In this document: positions 6,574 through 15,218 of the stretch, one piece after another | Layout: each line of letters starts with the position of its first letter | Numbering within the stretch: position 1 is the first letter of the stretch | Source of the DNA: Sulfuricurvum sp. | GTDB lineage: Bacteria > Campylobacterota > Campylobacteria > Campylobacterales > Sulfurimonadaceae | Length of the DNA: 57,722 nucleotides | Direction of reading: 5' to 3' | Assembly: GCA_020721585.1 (NCBI GenBank) | Contig: DYMK01000012.1 | Location: 1-57,722, forward strand | Notes under the pieces: model-generated | What the model was told of the DNA's origin: nothing | What the model saw: only the letters and a program-made list of their open reading frames with translations | The model's database searches: none | Made by a program: the position numbers and the translations under genes

Positions 6574-9500
6574 GAGGATTCTCCTCAAAAGCGTTGAGTG
6601 CGGGTTGGTACATCGCTCCATAACGGATGGGAGGAACACTAAACGTCCCCGTTTGTGCAGGACGTACGAGATTACGTAGGGTGAGTTTCCCCTTAAGATT
6701 GTCGATGGGGATGACGTACCCTTGGGGAGCAAGCTCATAGGTTGCTTTTTCTAAGGGGGTAGAATTTTTTCCCTTAGGAGCGCGAACCGAGATGCCCCAT
6801 GTGCCACTCTCAGGAATACACCCCGGAGGCAATGCGACATGAAGAAGACCGTAATTCAATGGAGATGAGGTATGGGGAGTGAGGACAATCTCATCCAAAT
6901 ACAGCTCATCGGTATGAAGTGGTTCGTTTTCCCCCACCAGTACCAAGGTGTAGAGTGCTTCATCGGCGGTGAGGGGGGTGTTTCTCCCTTTGTTGGAGAA
7001 CGTCGGGGTTTTTTTGACCAGACGGTACCAATGACGACGAATTTGGAGGGGAAGGGTCGAGGTTTGGGTCTGGGAACTCTCATAATTGACCACCGCAACC
7101 AATCCTGCTGCGGGGGTGGTCGTAAACGATTTGGGTAAGGTTAAGCCTTTGTACTGATAGAGGGTTTGCCCACTGAATTTCGATTGCGCTTGCCACGCAT
7201 TCGGGGCTAAGCGGGTGGTTTGCGGGGTGCGCATCAAGAGATCGGGAGTGGCAGAGAGGGCGTGATGGACCCATACCAACGTTAGGGCGCGATCCATGGT
7301 AGGGGATTGGGTGCGTACGTGTTCCAAGATCGACGTTGCTTTTTCGTGGGGAAGATGTCCCGTGTAGAGCAAGAGGGCATCGCCTAAAGGGAGTGCTGCG
7401 CGTTCCACGCGTTGGGCGCGAAGCGTCTCTTCTGAAACCATGGCAGGCAAGAGGGTTCCCCCCGCTTTTTGGAAGGTATGGGTGACCAAAAGGTACGCCA
7501 TTGCCTCGTGCAACTCCCCATTTTCAGAGGTCATGACCATACTGTTGGTCAAAAATTGGGGGTCATTGGTGGGGGTCGTGACCGGATGGGTCGTAAGATC
7601 AGTGATCAATGCTTGACTTAACGAACGGATAGGAAGCCCCATGTGTTCCATCCAATCCAACATTAATGCCCGCTTCCAGTGGGTTTGGTGTATCCCTTGG
7701 TGACGATAGACTTCCAATAACGTATCGAAATGATTTTTCGGTAACTTCAGGTGCAAGGCGCGTGAAGCGTACCAATCGGCATAATAGGCGTAGGTTGTTA
7801 AAAAAGGATCACCCTCTTTTTGGGGGGTACGCCACCACCCAAACACCGCATTGGGTCCCGCCATCTGTGCCAAACGGAAACGGAACGTATGGAGCCGTTG
7901 GGAGAGGAGATCCCATAATCCTTGCTCTTGGGGGCGCAGTGACTGTAGCGCAAGGGCGTAGGGGATGAGGCGACTGGAGGTTTGCTCGACACACCCGTAG
8001 GGGTAATCGATAAGATCATCCATCATCCGATGCAGCTGCTCTTGAGCATTTTGGGTAAATTGGATTGTGAGATTGGTCGCATCACTGGGGAGGGTCAAGG
8101 GGGTCTCTTGTGCTGTGATGGGGATGGTCACCGAATGGGGAGTAAGCCACTGTGAGGGGGCAATTTTGAGGGGGACACTTAGGCTATCGACCACCCCTTT
8201 TTCTCCCCCTAAGGTGAGAGTGAGGGTTTTATCCGTGGGGGAAACGCTCAAAGGGAGGGTGATGAAATTGGTGCCTGTTTTGAGATGAACGTTTTGGGTC
8301 GTGTTGACCCCTGCTCCATGGGCGTTAAGCTGGAGGGTTGTTTCGGTGGCGGTTTGATTAAATAACGCCACACTGGCATTGGGTTTATCCCCCAAGCGTA
8401 ACCAATTGGGACTTGTCCATTTGAGATAAAACGGTTTTTCAGAGCGAATGTAGCCGGTCGTTTGCCCTACAATCCCCTCTTCGTCCATCCCTTTGACCGT
8501 GATACGCCAACGGGTGAGGGAATCGGGCATTTTAAAGGTGACACGGACACGACCTGAACCATCGGTCACGAGATTGGGATTCCAATACGCCGTATCAATC
8601 TCATCCCGTCGGGGGCGTTCTTGGATTTTGATGGCGCGTTGGTGTTGGGCATTGGCTTTGGGAAATGCCACGCTGGAGGGGGGCTTTGCCAAATCGTACC
8701 CGATAAAACTCAAACTGGCGGTCGTACGGACATTATTGCGTCGTGGATGGTAGAAAAAATCGACGATGTTGGGGGCAATTTCGCTTTGCAGGACGTAGAT
8801 CATCTCATCGACTACCCCCACAGAAAGTGGGGTATTGGGGGAGAGGGAACCATTTTTATAGGCGGTAATGTCCAAGGTGACCGTCTCTTTGGGAGCATAG
8901 AGTGTTTTGGTGGGGTGGACATCAAACGTGAGGGTGGGTTGTTTAATCTTGAGTCCGCAATTTTGGAACACATAGCTATTACCCTTGACGTACACAGCCG
9001 ATAAGACGATATTGGTGCCATATGCTTCTTCCATGGGGAGGGTCACTTTCCATTGGGTGGGGGAAATTTTTTGAGCCTCCATCCATGCACTTTTTTCTCC
9101 TAAAAGCGCTGTTTTTTCGACCCGATCCCGCTCTAGGGTAAAGAGGGCATGCTTCACTGCTTCGGGGAAGGTGACCAGTACGCTTGCTTGGTCATTTAGG
9201 GCGTAGGAGGATTGGTCACTGACCATCGTAATGGAGCCTATGGGGGCATGCACCCCCTCACCACTGACCCAATGGGTTGTGGCAGCGATGATGGTGTGCG
9301 CTTCATCATAGAGGGAGAGGGTATAGGTTCCTGCACGGTCAAAAAGCACCTCAAAATGGTCTTGTGTGAGTATCGTCCCTTGGGAGCGGTGTTGATCTTC
9401 GAGTCGTACCCATTCCCAACTTATGGGGGTCGAAGTGGGGTGTTGGGTGAGGGTATGGGGGGTAAAGGTCACTTTTTCGTTGGGTTGGGAAAACGCTTTG

Positions 9501-11137
9501 GGGGTTGTGAGGGTGTATGTCCCTGATCCCCGCTGAATAAGCAGCTCTTTGGTAGCGCGTACCCGATAGGTCGCCCCATCGGTTGCCAACGCACTGAGGA
9601 TATAGCGACTGGGTTGCGCTGCTTGGGGGAGCGAAAAGGGGGCGATGCCGTTTTTGTCGGTCATAAGAATCGTAGTGGAAAGTTTCAACGGAAACATCCC
9701 CGAATAGCCCAAATCCCCTTCAATCATGCTCAATTGTTGCGCACGAACCGAGAGATCAATGGTCGCATTGGCAACGGGTTTGCCATCGGGGTAGGTGAGT
9801 TGCAGTTTTCCGGTTACTTTTTCATGGGTGTTAAAGTTGGGTTTATCCCCCAAAATGGCCACTTCAAAATGGGGTTTTTGGTATTCACTGACCCTAAAAG
9901 CTGCTGTATAGGTGTTGTTTTGGTAGGTAAATCGCAGCTCATACCCTCCCGATGTGGCATTGGTCGGGAGGCGAAAATGATTAGCTCCCCCCATTTTTCC
10001 CCCGATGGTGAAGTTTTGAATCCCCACCGGAAATCCACTGGGATCATACACTTCAAGCTTAAGGGTGCCTGTCTCTAACGCTTTTGAGAGGCGATCGGAG
10101 GTGAAATTGCGCCCGAAAATTTTCAGATAGACCGTATCTCCGGGGCGATAGAGGGGGCGATCGGTGGTGGCATAGAGCTTGGTATGGTAAATTTCGCTGT
10201 CATAATAGTAATTTTCAGAGACAAAAACGCCCCCTGTGGGATCTTCTCCGAAACAGTAGCTTTTTTCGGGCGTTTTGCGTTCAAAGGTGACCAGCCCTTG
10301 CGCATTGGTTGTAGCTTCATCCAAGACCCCAACCCCATCACTCCAGACCGTTTTGACCCCTTTTACCCCCGCAGAGGTGGCACGGTCAGCGACCCATGTC
10401 ACCATTTGTTGGGAAGCAACTTTGGTAATGGCAACCGAATCGGAGACAAACATCAGCGTTACGGCACGGTGATCCCCGACCATCGCTTCGATGAGGTATA
10501 ATCCGGGGGATTTTTTCCCCAAGGGGATGAGGACATTCCCCTCATGAATGTCGGTAAATTCACTGCTGCTTCCCGCTAAAACGACCCCTTTGGGGGGTTG
10601 GATGGGTTTGGCACGATGAAGCGGATATCGAAATTGCTCCACCAAGGTATGCCCTTTAAGGGGTTGGTATTTTGGATTGAGCGTTAAGGGGGTTTCGTGT
10701 TTTTCCAGAGGGTGGGTGCGTACTTGGGGGACATTGTCTGTGACAAGGGCGCGCATGGCTTTGGTAAAAAGTTTGCGCCACAAGGTACGGGATTCCAGCC
10801 ACATTTTATCCCACGCCATGGAAAGCGCATTGGCCAATCCTAATCCCGTATAGTTGGGTTCAACGGTGATGCGGTGGAGATTTTTTTGGGCTTTTAAAAA
10901 CGCCAAAGGGTCTTTGACCTTATACACATAGACATCCACTCCGCCGTAGTTTTCAATGTCGTACAGCTCATTGGCTTCGAGTCGAACGGTGGCGTTTTCG
11001 TGGGAACTAAAAGTGGTATCGGTGAGGAGGAAAAAGGGGGTTCCATCATGATAAACTTCACTCTCCTCTCCCCAAGCACTCAACGTGAAGAGGGAAAAGA
11101 GGAGAAAAAATCGGATAAAAAAAGTCAAAAATCGCAT
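6551..11137 (-). CDS. Bacterial alpha-2-macroglobulin, YfaS/MagD type
   Basis: A 1528-residue exported alpha-2-macroglobulin. These proteins trap proteases in the periplasm: cleavage of a bait region collapses the cage and a thioester can bind the attacker. The start is ATG 11137 with AAAGGAGA upstream, followed by a signal peptide (about 1-20, ending SAWG). The MG2 motif TDRPLYRPGDTVYLKIFGR is near residue 325, the A2M-domain motif PDSLTRWRITVKGM near 875, and a thioester motif C1049-V-E-Q1052 lies in YPYGCVEQTSSR. As I recall, MagD of Pseudomonas lacks the thioester, so its presence here is notable. There is no lipobox, unlike the lipoprotein YfhM. It is the central gene of the five-gene locus. 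Confidence 0.93.
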   Translation of the reverse strand: MRFLTFFIRFFLLFSLFTLSAWGEESEVYHDGTPFFLLTDTTFSSHENATVRLEANELYDIENYGGVDVYVYKVKDPLAFLKAQKNLHRITVEPNYTGLGLANALSMAWDKMWLESRTLWRKLFTKAMRALVTDNVPQVRTHPLEKHETPLTLNPKYQPLKGHTLVEQFRYPLHRAKPIQPPKGVVLAGSSSEFTDIHEGNVLIPLGKKSPGLYLIEAMVGDHRAVTLMFVSDSVAITKVASQQMVTWVADRATSAGVKGVKTVWSDGVGVLDEATTNAQGLVTFERKTPEKSYCFGEDPTGGVFVSENYYYDSEIYHTKLYATTDRPLYRPGDTVYLKIFGRNFTSDRLSKALETGTLKLEVYDPSGFPVGIQNFTIGGKMGGANHFRLPTNATSGGYELRFTYQNNTYTAAFRVSEYQKPHFEVAILGDKPNFNTHEKVTGKLQLTYPDGKPVANATIDLSVRAQQLSMIEGDLGYSGMFPLKLSTTILMTDKNGIAPFSLPQAAQPSRYILSALATDGATYRVRATKELLIQRGSGTYTLTTPKAFSQPNEKVTFTPHTLTQHPTSTPISWEWVRLEDQHRSQGTILTQDHFEVLFDRAGTYTLSLYDEAHTIIAATTHWVSGEGVHAPIGSITMVSDQSSYALNDQASVLVTFPEAVKHALFTLERDRVEKTALLGEKSAWMEAQKISPTQWKVTLPMEEAYGTNIVLSAVYVKGNSYVFQNCGLKIKQPTLTFDVHPTKTLYAPKETVTLDITAYKNGSLSPNTPLSVGVVDEMIYVLQSEIAPNIVDFFYHPRRNNVRTTASLSFIGYDLAKPPSSVAFPKANAQHQRAIKIQERPRRDEIDTAYWNPNLVTDGSGRVRVTFKMPDSLTRWRITVKGMDEEGIVGQTTGYIRSEKPFYLKWTSPNWLRLGDKPNASVALFNQTATETTLQLNAHGAGVNTTQNVHLKTGTNFITLPLSVSPTDKTLTLTLGGEKGVVDSLSVPLKIAPSQWLTPHSVTIPITAQETPLTLPSDATNLTIQFTQNAQEQLHRMMDDLIDYPYGCVEQTSSRLIPYALALQSLRPQEQGLWDLLSQRLHTFRFRLAQMAGPNAVFGWWRTPQKEGDPFLTTYAYYADWYASRALHLKLPKNHFDTLLEVYRHQGIHQTHWKRALMLDWMEHMGLPIRSLSQALITDLTTHPVTTPTNDPQFLTNSMVMTSENGELHEAMAYLLVTHTFQKAGGTLLPAMVSEETLRAQRVERAALPLGDALLLYTGHLPHEKATSILEHVRTQSPTMDRALTLVWVHHALSATPDLLMRTPQTTRLAPNAWQAQSKFSGQTLYQYKGLTLPKSFTTTPAAGLVAVVNYESSQTQTSTLPLQIRRHWYRLVKKTPTFSNKGRNTPLTADEALYTLVLVGENEPLHTDELYLDEIVLTPHTSSPLNYGLLHVALPPGCIPESGTWGISVRAPKGKNSTPLEKATYELAPQGYVIPIDNLKGKLTLRNLVRPAQTGTFSVPPIRYGAMYQPALNAFEENPRATLAIR

Positions 11138-11147
11138 ACGGTCTCCT

Positions 11148-11780
11148 TTAAGCGGATAAAAAATTGAGGCGGTAAAAACCTGCAAAATTGGGATTTTGCA
11201 CCGTGGGTTGCCATCGCGTATCGCGCCATTGCAGTAAACTTTGGAGCGAAACGGCACGCAGACCATTATCGGTTGGGGTGGAGGTGCCTGTATGGTAGGC
11301 GATAAAATTTCCCATCCATACCATGAGGTGTTGCGCCTCCCCTTGATCGTAAAAGAGCAAATCTCCCGCTTGGGCAAAAGTGGACTCTTTCCCCAAAAAA
11401 CGGGTGTTCTCTTGGATGAGTTCCAACGCGCTGATGTACGCGCCGTAGGTGCCATCGACGTGTTTCCATCGCTGTCCCCATGCGCGTTGCGTAGAGGTGA
11501 GGATAAGCTCTGGGGGGAGGGGTGACCATGCAAGGCTGGAGGCTTTTTTCCATGGGGCATCATGCACGTGAAACGATTGGGCAACCGCAAAGCGCACCAA
11601 TCCGACGCAATCGCGTTGTTCCCATTTGGGGGTAGGACCTGAGGTGAATTGGGCGGCGATAATGCGCACCATCCATTGCCGAAACCGTTGTGATTGTGCG
11701 GGCGTTAGCTGTGAGGGGGGATTGCCTAAAAGGGTAGTGATCCCAACAACGCCACAGAGGAGAAAGATGCGACGGTTCAT
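11148..11780 (-). CDS. YfaT-like exported protein (DUF1175), NlpC/P60-like
   Basis: A 210-residue protein beginning with ATG 11780, which overlaps the upstream stop as ATGA. The N-terminus MNRRIFLLCGVVGITTLLG is a signal peptide or anchor. The segment WEQRDCVGLVRFAVAQ has the cysteine (C58) in the setting seen in NlpC/P60 peptidases, and two later histidines, H151 in AGDLLFYDQGEAQHLMVW and H163 in FIAYHTGT, fit the Cys-His-His arrangement of that superfamily. A cysteine hydrolase acting on peptidoglycan or on the macroglobulin partner is therefore possible but not shown. It ends 10 nt before the A2M start. Confidence 0.85.
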   Translation of the reverse strand: MNRRIFLLCGVVGITTLLGNPPSQLTPAQSQRFRQWMVRIIAAQFTSGPTPKWEQRDCVGLVRFAVAQSFHVHDAPWKKASSLAWSPLPPELILTSTQRAWGQRWKHVDGTYGAYISALELIQENTRFLGKESTFAQAGDLLFYDQGEAQHLMVWMGNFIAYHTGTSTPTDNGLRAVSLQSLLQWRDTRWQPTVQNPNFAGFYRLNFLSA

Positions 11781-13315
11781 TGGGAGGGTTCTCCCGCATT
11801 CCACTCTAAGGGGATCCAGTTTTTTTCACGACTTGAGCGTTTGGCGCGTTCTAACCGATAGCTGGGATAACGCCCCAACGCTTCCATCTTGGGGGGTAAA
11901 AGCTGCTGGGTTGCGGTGAGTAAATTGCTATCGCCTGAACCATCCACCGCACTCATAATGGCGCGTTGTACCATTTGGGAGAGGGGTTTTGGATTGATGA
12001 CCATTAAGGTCGATTCGGAGGCTTTGACCTGATCGGTGACGTTGGGAAAACGGTGTTCGATGGTATCGAAGGTTTTGGTCACCAATTCACGATCAGGGGA
12101 GAAGATAAGATACCCCTCCCGTACGCCTACGGTGCTGGGATTGGTCGTACCTCCTAACATCAATCCTTTGGAGGGGAGGGTGAGGAGCTTTTTATCGGCA
12201 ATGGCAAAGCGTGCCAAGGCGGTGATTGAACTGGGTGAGGTGGATGCGCTGCGGGTGATAAACAGCGGGGTATAGAGACTTGATTGGGGATACCAACAGG
12301 CTAGTGCAGGGCTATCTAACCCTGATGCGTCGATGGCTTTGGTCTTTTGTTTCCCTTGGGCAAGGAGAAAACGAACGTGATTCCAATCCACAGGGAGCAT
12401 CATACACACCGTAGGATTGGCAGGCGCGGCGTTCCACAATTGGGGGTCACTGAGGGAGACTTCTTGGAATGGGGTTGGATTCATCCACAAAGCGCTCGAC
12501 CATTGGCTCCCTTGGTAATCCAATCGAACCCCTTTTAAGCGGGGGATAAAAGGGCTGTACCCCAATGCCAATGCACTGGAGCGGACAATGAGGGTATGTT
12601 TGGCAGCACTGATAGGGGGGGCATCAAACAAAGTGGCGAGGGTATCGTTTTTTAACCACCCATTAATTGCCTCTTTGACGCTTGGGTCAAGGGTGTTTTT
12701 CCGCCCAAACACCAAATCGGGACTGGAAAAAACGATCAATTTATCCCCGTGACTGAGAAACAAAAAAGTGCGTCGTGGAGTAATCTCCAACGCATATAAT
12801 GGAAGTTTCCCCTCTAAGGTCTCAATATCCCCTGCATGGGTGAGTTGGGTGTCATTAAGGGCGATGGAGGCGAGTTGCTCCATGAATTTGGTGACAAATG
12901 TCCGATTGACGATCAGGGCATAATGGCGTAACGCCCCCTTCCCATCCCGCCAAAACGCCATTTGTGCCGGTTCATCGAGGAGACTTTGGACTAACGTATC
13001 ACTCCATTGAAGATCTTTTTCGTAAGTGATCCGTTTAAGAGTCCCCTTAACCCCCATCCGATCTTCATGGTTGGTGTAATAAAATGCCCAATCTTGGGTC
13101 AAAACATCCCGTGCAATGGGGATCGTGAGGAGATCTTTGGGTAAATCTGAGAGACTTTGGGTCTGGATATACCCATCGGGATGGCGTAAATCAACCATCA
13201 AATTGGAGGGGGGATAGCGGTAGGATAGGCGGGAACTTTTTTTGATAACCCCCAACGCAATAATGGTGGAGACCAACACAACAACAAGCGCAACGATGAG
13301 ATGGATACGTTTCAT
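11777..13315 (-). CDS. YfaA-like membrane-anchored protein (DUF2138)
   Basis: A 512-residue protein, first gene of the macroglobulin operon. An N-terminal anchor MKRIHLIVALVVVLVSTII is followed by a large domain that should lie in the periplasm. The segments SNLMVDLRHPDGYIQTQSL, DWAFYYTNHEDRMG and the C-terminal LERAKRSSREKNWIPLEW agree with the DUF2138 family encoded beside yfaS in E. coli. Start ATG 13315 is chosen for the anchor and the AAGGGG upstream; the longer frame to 13339 lacks these. No catalytic motif is seen. Its role in A2M function is unknown. Confidence 0.82.
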   Translation of the reverse strand: MKRIHLIVALVVVLVSTIIALGVIKKSSRLSYRYPPSNLMVDLRHPDGYIQTQSLSDLPKDLLTIPIARDVLTQDWAFYYTNHEDRMGVKGTLKRITYEKDLQWSDTLVQSLLDEPAQMAFWRDGKGALRHYALIVNRTFVTKFMEQLASIALNDTQLTHAGDIETLEGKLPLYALEITPRRTFLFLSHGDKLIVFSSPDLVFGRKNTLDPSVKEAINGWLKNDTLATLFDAPPISAAKHTLIVRSSALALGYSPFIPRLKGVRLDYQGSQWSSALWMNPTPFQEVSLSDPQLWNAAPANPTVCMMLPVDWNHVRFLLAQGKQKTKAIDASGLDSPALACWYPQSSLYTPLFITRSASTSPSSITALARFAIADKKLLTLPSKGLMLGGTTNPSTVGVREGYLIFSPDRELVTKTFDTIEHRFPNVTDQVKASESTLMVINPKPLSQMVQRAIMSAVDGSGDSNLLTATQQLLPPKMEALGRYPSYRLERAKRSSREKNWIPLEWNAGEPSQ

Positions 13316-13340
13316 GGAAAACCCCTTTTCATTGGTCACT

Positions 13341-13346
13341 ATTGTA
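13341..13346 (-). promoter_or_regulatory. -10 element for the macroglobulin operon
   Basis: TACAAT on the minus strand lies 25 bp before the first gene at 13315, within the only gap (63 nt) between the sugar operon and the macroglobulin operon. No good -35 is seen. Read-through from the sugar operon is also possible, since no terminator hairpin is visible. Confidence 0.45.
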
Positions 13347-13378
13347 GCGTAGAAAAGAGAGTTTTAGCGGGTGATTTT

Positions 13379-14284
13379 TCAGGAGGAGGGAGAAGAAAAA
13401 TAAGCGTTGCATTTTTCAACAAAATGAATCACCGATTGGCGGGAATCATACTCTTTTTTTTGTAATGATTCTAGCAAAAGGGGGCGGGTTTGAATGGCAT
13501 AATCGGTGTCTCCAAATCCATACGCTATCCCATATCGACTTGCCTCTTCGGGTTGCCATTGCTCTTTGGTGACTCCCTCTTCAGGGATTACAATGGGGAT
13601 ACATCCGCACATCGCAGCATAGGTAGTATACATGGTGTAATTATCATAGGAGATGCAAAACTCGACACGATTAAAAATATCGGCAGTAGCTTGGTGGGAT
13701 AATCCATCGATTACTACTGAATTTTTAAGATCATGAACGATTTTTCGTCCCCTCCCTTTGCGAAGGATGGTACACGTCCCTTCCCTTTTTTGGGTGTTGA
13801 GGTATTGGTATGTAGTGGTTCGGGAAGAGACGATGTGGAGATGATTATCAGGATAAGGGTTGAGCATAGGGTTGTCAAATGCTTTATCGTAATAAAAAAA
13901 GAGGTCATTTTCCCCGAAATTGAGACTCTCTTTAGTCTCTCCCCCCAGTGTATAAAGAAGCCATCGAACCACATTTTGTGCTTGAAGGGGATTACCTCGG
14001 ATGACTTCAGGATAAATAACAATTGCCTCTTTTAGATCAGCATACGAGGCAATGGGGGTAATGAGAGAAGGATTTTTTCGCAATTTTCGTCGAAGGTGCC
14101 GAAGGTGGTACCGTAACGCTAAATAGGCGGTTTTAAAAGGGTTTTTGGGATCCAAAAAAGGTTTACTGGTGGGCCAAATAAACGCTTTTTCTCCCAACTC
14201 ATTGAGTCTATGACACAATTGGTGCAGGACAACCGTTCCCCCTGAATTATCATCATACCCTGAGACAAAAATAATGAAATTCAT
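13379..14284 (-). CDS. Glycosyltransferase-like protein, WavQ-like
   Basis: A 301-residue cytoplasmic protein starting MNFIIFVSGYDDNSGGTVVLHQLCHRL at ATG 14284, one base after the GtrB stop. The SGGTVVLHQL segment near the N-terminus and the late stretch EFCISYDNYTMYTTYAAMCGCIPIVIPEEG resemble GT-B glycosyltransferases of the WavQ type, where the second segment forms part of the nucleotide-sugar site. It is the last gene of the operon. Its sugar and acceptor are not deducible. A longer frame to 14317 is rejected because it would overlap GtrB without a ribosome site. Confidence 0.65.
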   Translation of the reverse strand: MNFIIFVSGYDDNSGGTVVLHQLCHRLNELGEKAFIWPTSKPFLDPKNPFKTAYLALRYHLRHLRRKLRKNPSLITPIASYADLKEAIVIYPEVIRGNPLQAQNVVRWLLYTLGGETKESLNFGENDLFFYYDKAFDNPMLNPYPDNHLHIVSSRTTTYQYLNTQKREGTCTILRKGRGRKIVHDLKNSVVIDGLSHQATADIFNRVEFCISYDNYTMYTTYAAMCGCIPIVIPEEGVTKEQWQPEEASRYGIAYGFGDTDYAIQTRPLLLESLQKKEYDSRQSVIHFVEKCNAYFSSPSS

Positions 14285-14285
14285 C

Positions 14286-15218
14286 TTAAAAATTGATCCT
14301 TTCAGATTCAAAAACACGGGGACGTTTTAATATTTGAGTATAGATTGCCCCAATGTACTCCCCGATGATCCCCAGAAAAAAGAGAACCATTCCAAACATA
14401 AATGCGCTACCGATGATCAAAGGGGCAATGCCCAGTGGCATACTGTACCAATTAAACAATTTAACAACCGTATAAATAATAGCGGTCATAAAACTCATAA
14501 AGGAGAGTAAAAATCCTAAAAAGGTGGCTATCCGCAACGGCACTTTGGAATTATTGATAATCCCTAAAATTCCCATATCGTAAAGGGTATAAAAGTTATT
14601 TTTCGATATTCCACGGGGGCGAGCAGGTTGCGTGTAGGGTATTTTGGCAGTTTTGAACCCAATTTCAGCGATAAGACCTCGAAAAAATGGATACGGATCA
14701 TCAAATTCACGCATAAAATCGATGATTTTTTTATCATACAGACCAAATCCCGTAAATCCTTTAAAAATTTCCACTTCTGAGAGTTGATGCAAAAGGTGGT
14801 AATACGCTTCCCGAAGTTTAAACATCCATTGCGCTTCATAACTTTGTTCTTTAACCGCAATGACGATTTTATACCCCTCTTCCCATTTTTGGATAAAATC
14901 GACAATCATGGCAGGGGGATCTTGTAAATCAGCGACAATAGAGATAATTGCATCCCCGCTACACTGCATCATTCCATGAAACGGTGAGCGGATATGCCCG
15001 AAATTACGGGCATTGACGATCACTTTGACATTGGTGTCCTCGTGTGCAATCTCACGTAAAATCTCCACGGTGCGATCTTCAGATGCGTTGTCAATAAAGA
15101 CGTGTTCATAACAATATTGCGGTAACTTTTGGGTAAAAACGGCTTTTACTTGTGCGTATACCTCGGCGATATTTTCTTCTTCGTTGTAACATGGAGTTAT
15201 AACACTAATGATTTTCAT
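14286..15218 (-). CDS. GtrB-type polyprenyl-phosphate glycosyltransferase
   Basis: A 310-residue family-2 glycosyltransferase of the DPMS/GtrB type. The N-terminal catalytic domain shows ISVITPCYNEEENI, the DxD-like DLQDPP and the DPYPFFRGLIAEIGF segment; two C-terminal membrane helices follow (about 230-255 and 265-290). GtrB proteins load a sugar from a nucleotide sugar onto undecaprenyl phosphate at the inner face of the inner membrane. GtrA and a large membrane protein are encoded just upstream with 4-nt overlaps, which makes a Gtr-like export module. The donor is probably the CDP-sugar made by the same operon, although GtrB enzymes are known mainly with UDP-glucose. Confidence 0.85.
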   Translation of the reverse strand: MKIISVITPCYNEEENIAEVYAQVKAVFTQKLPQYCYEHVFIDNASEDRTVEILREIAHEDTNVKVIVNARNFGHIRSPFHGMMQCSGDAIISIVADLQDPPAMIVDFIQKWEEGYKIVIAVKEQSYEAQWMFKLREAYYHLLHQLSEVEIFKGFTGFGLYDKKIIDFMREFDDPYPFFRGLIAEIGFKTAKIPYTQPARPRGISKNNFYTLYDMGILGIINNSKVPLRIATFLGFLLSFMSFMTAIIYTVVKLFNWYSMPLGIAPLIIGSAFMFGMVLFFLGIIGEYIGAIYTQILKRPRVFESERINF

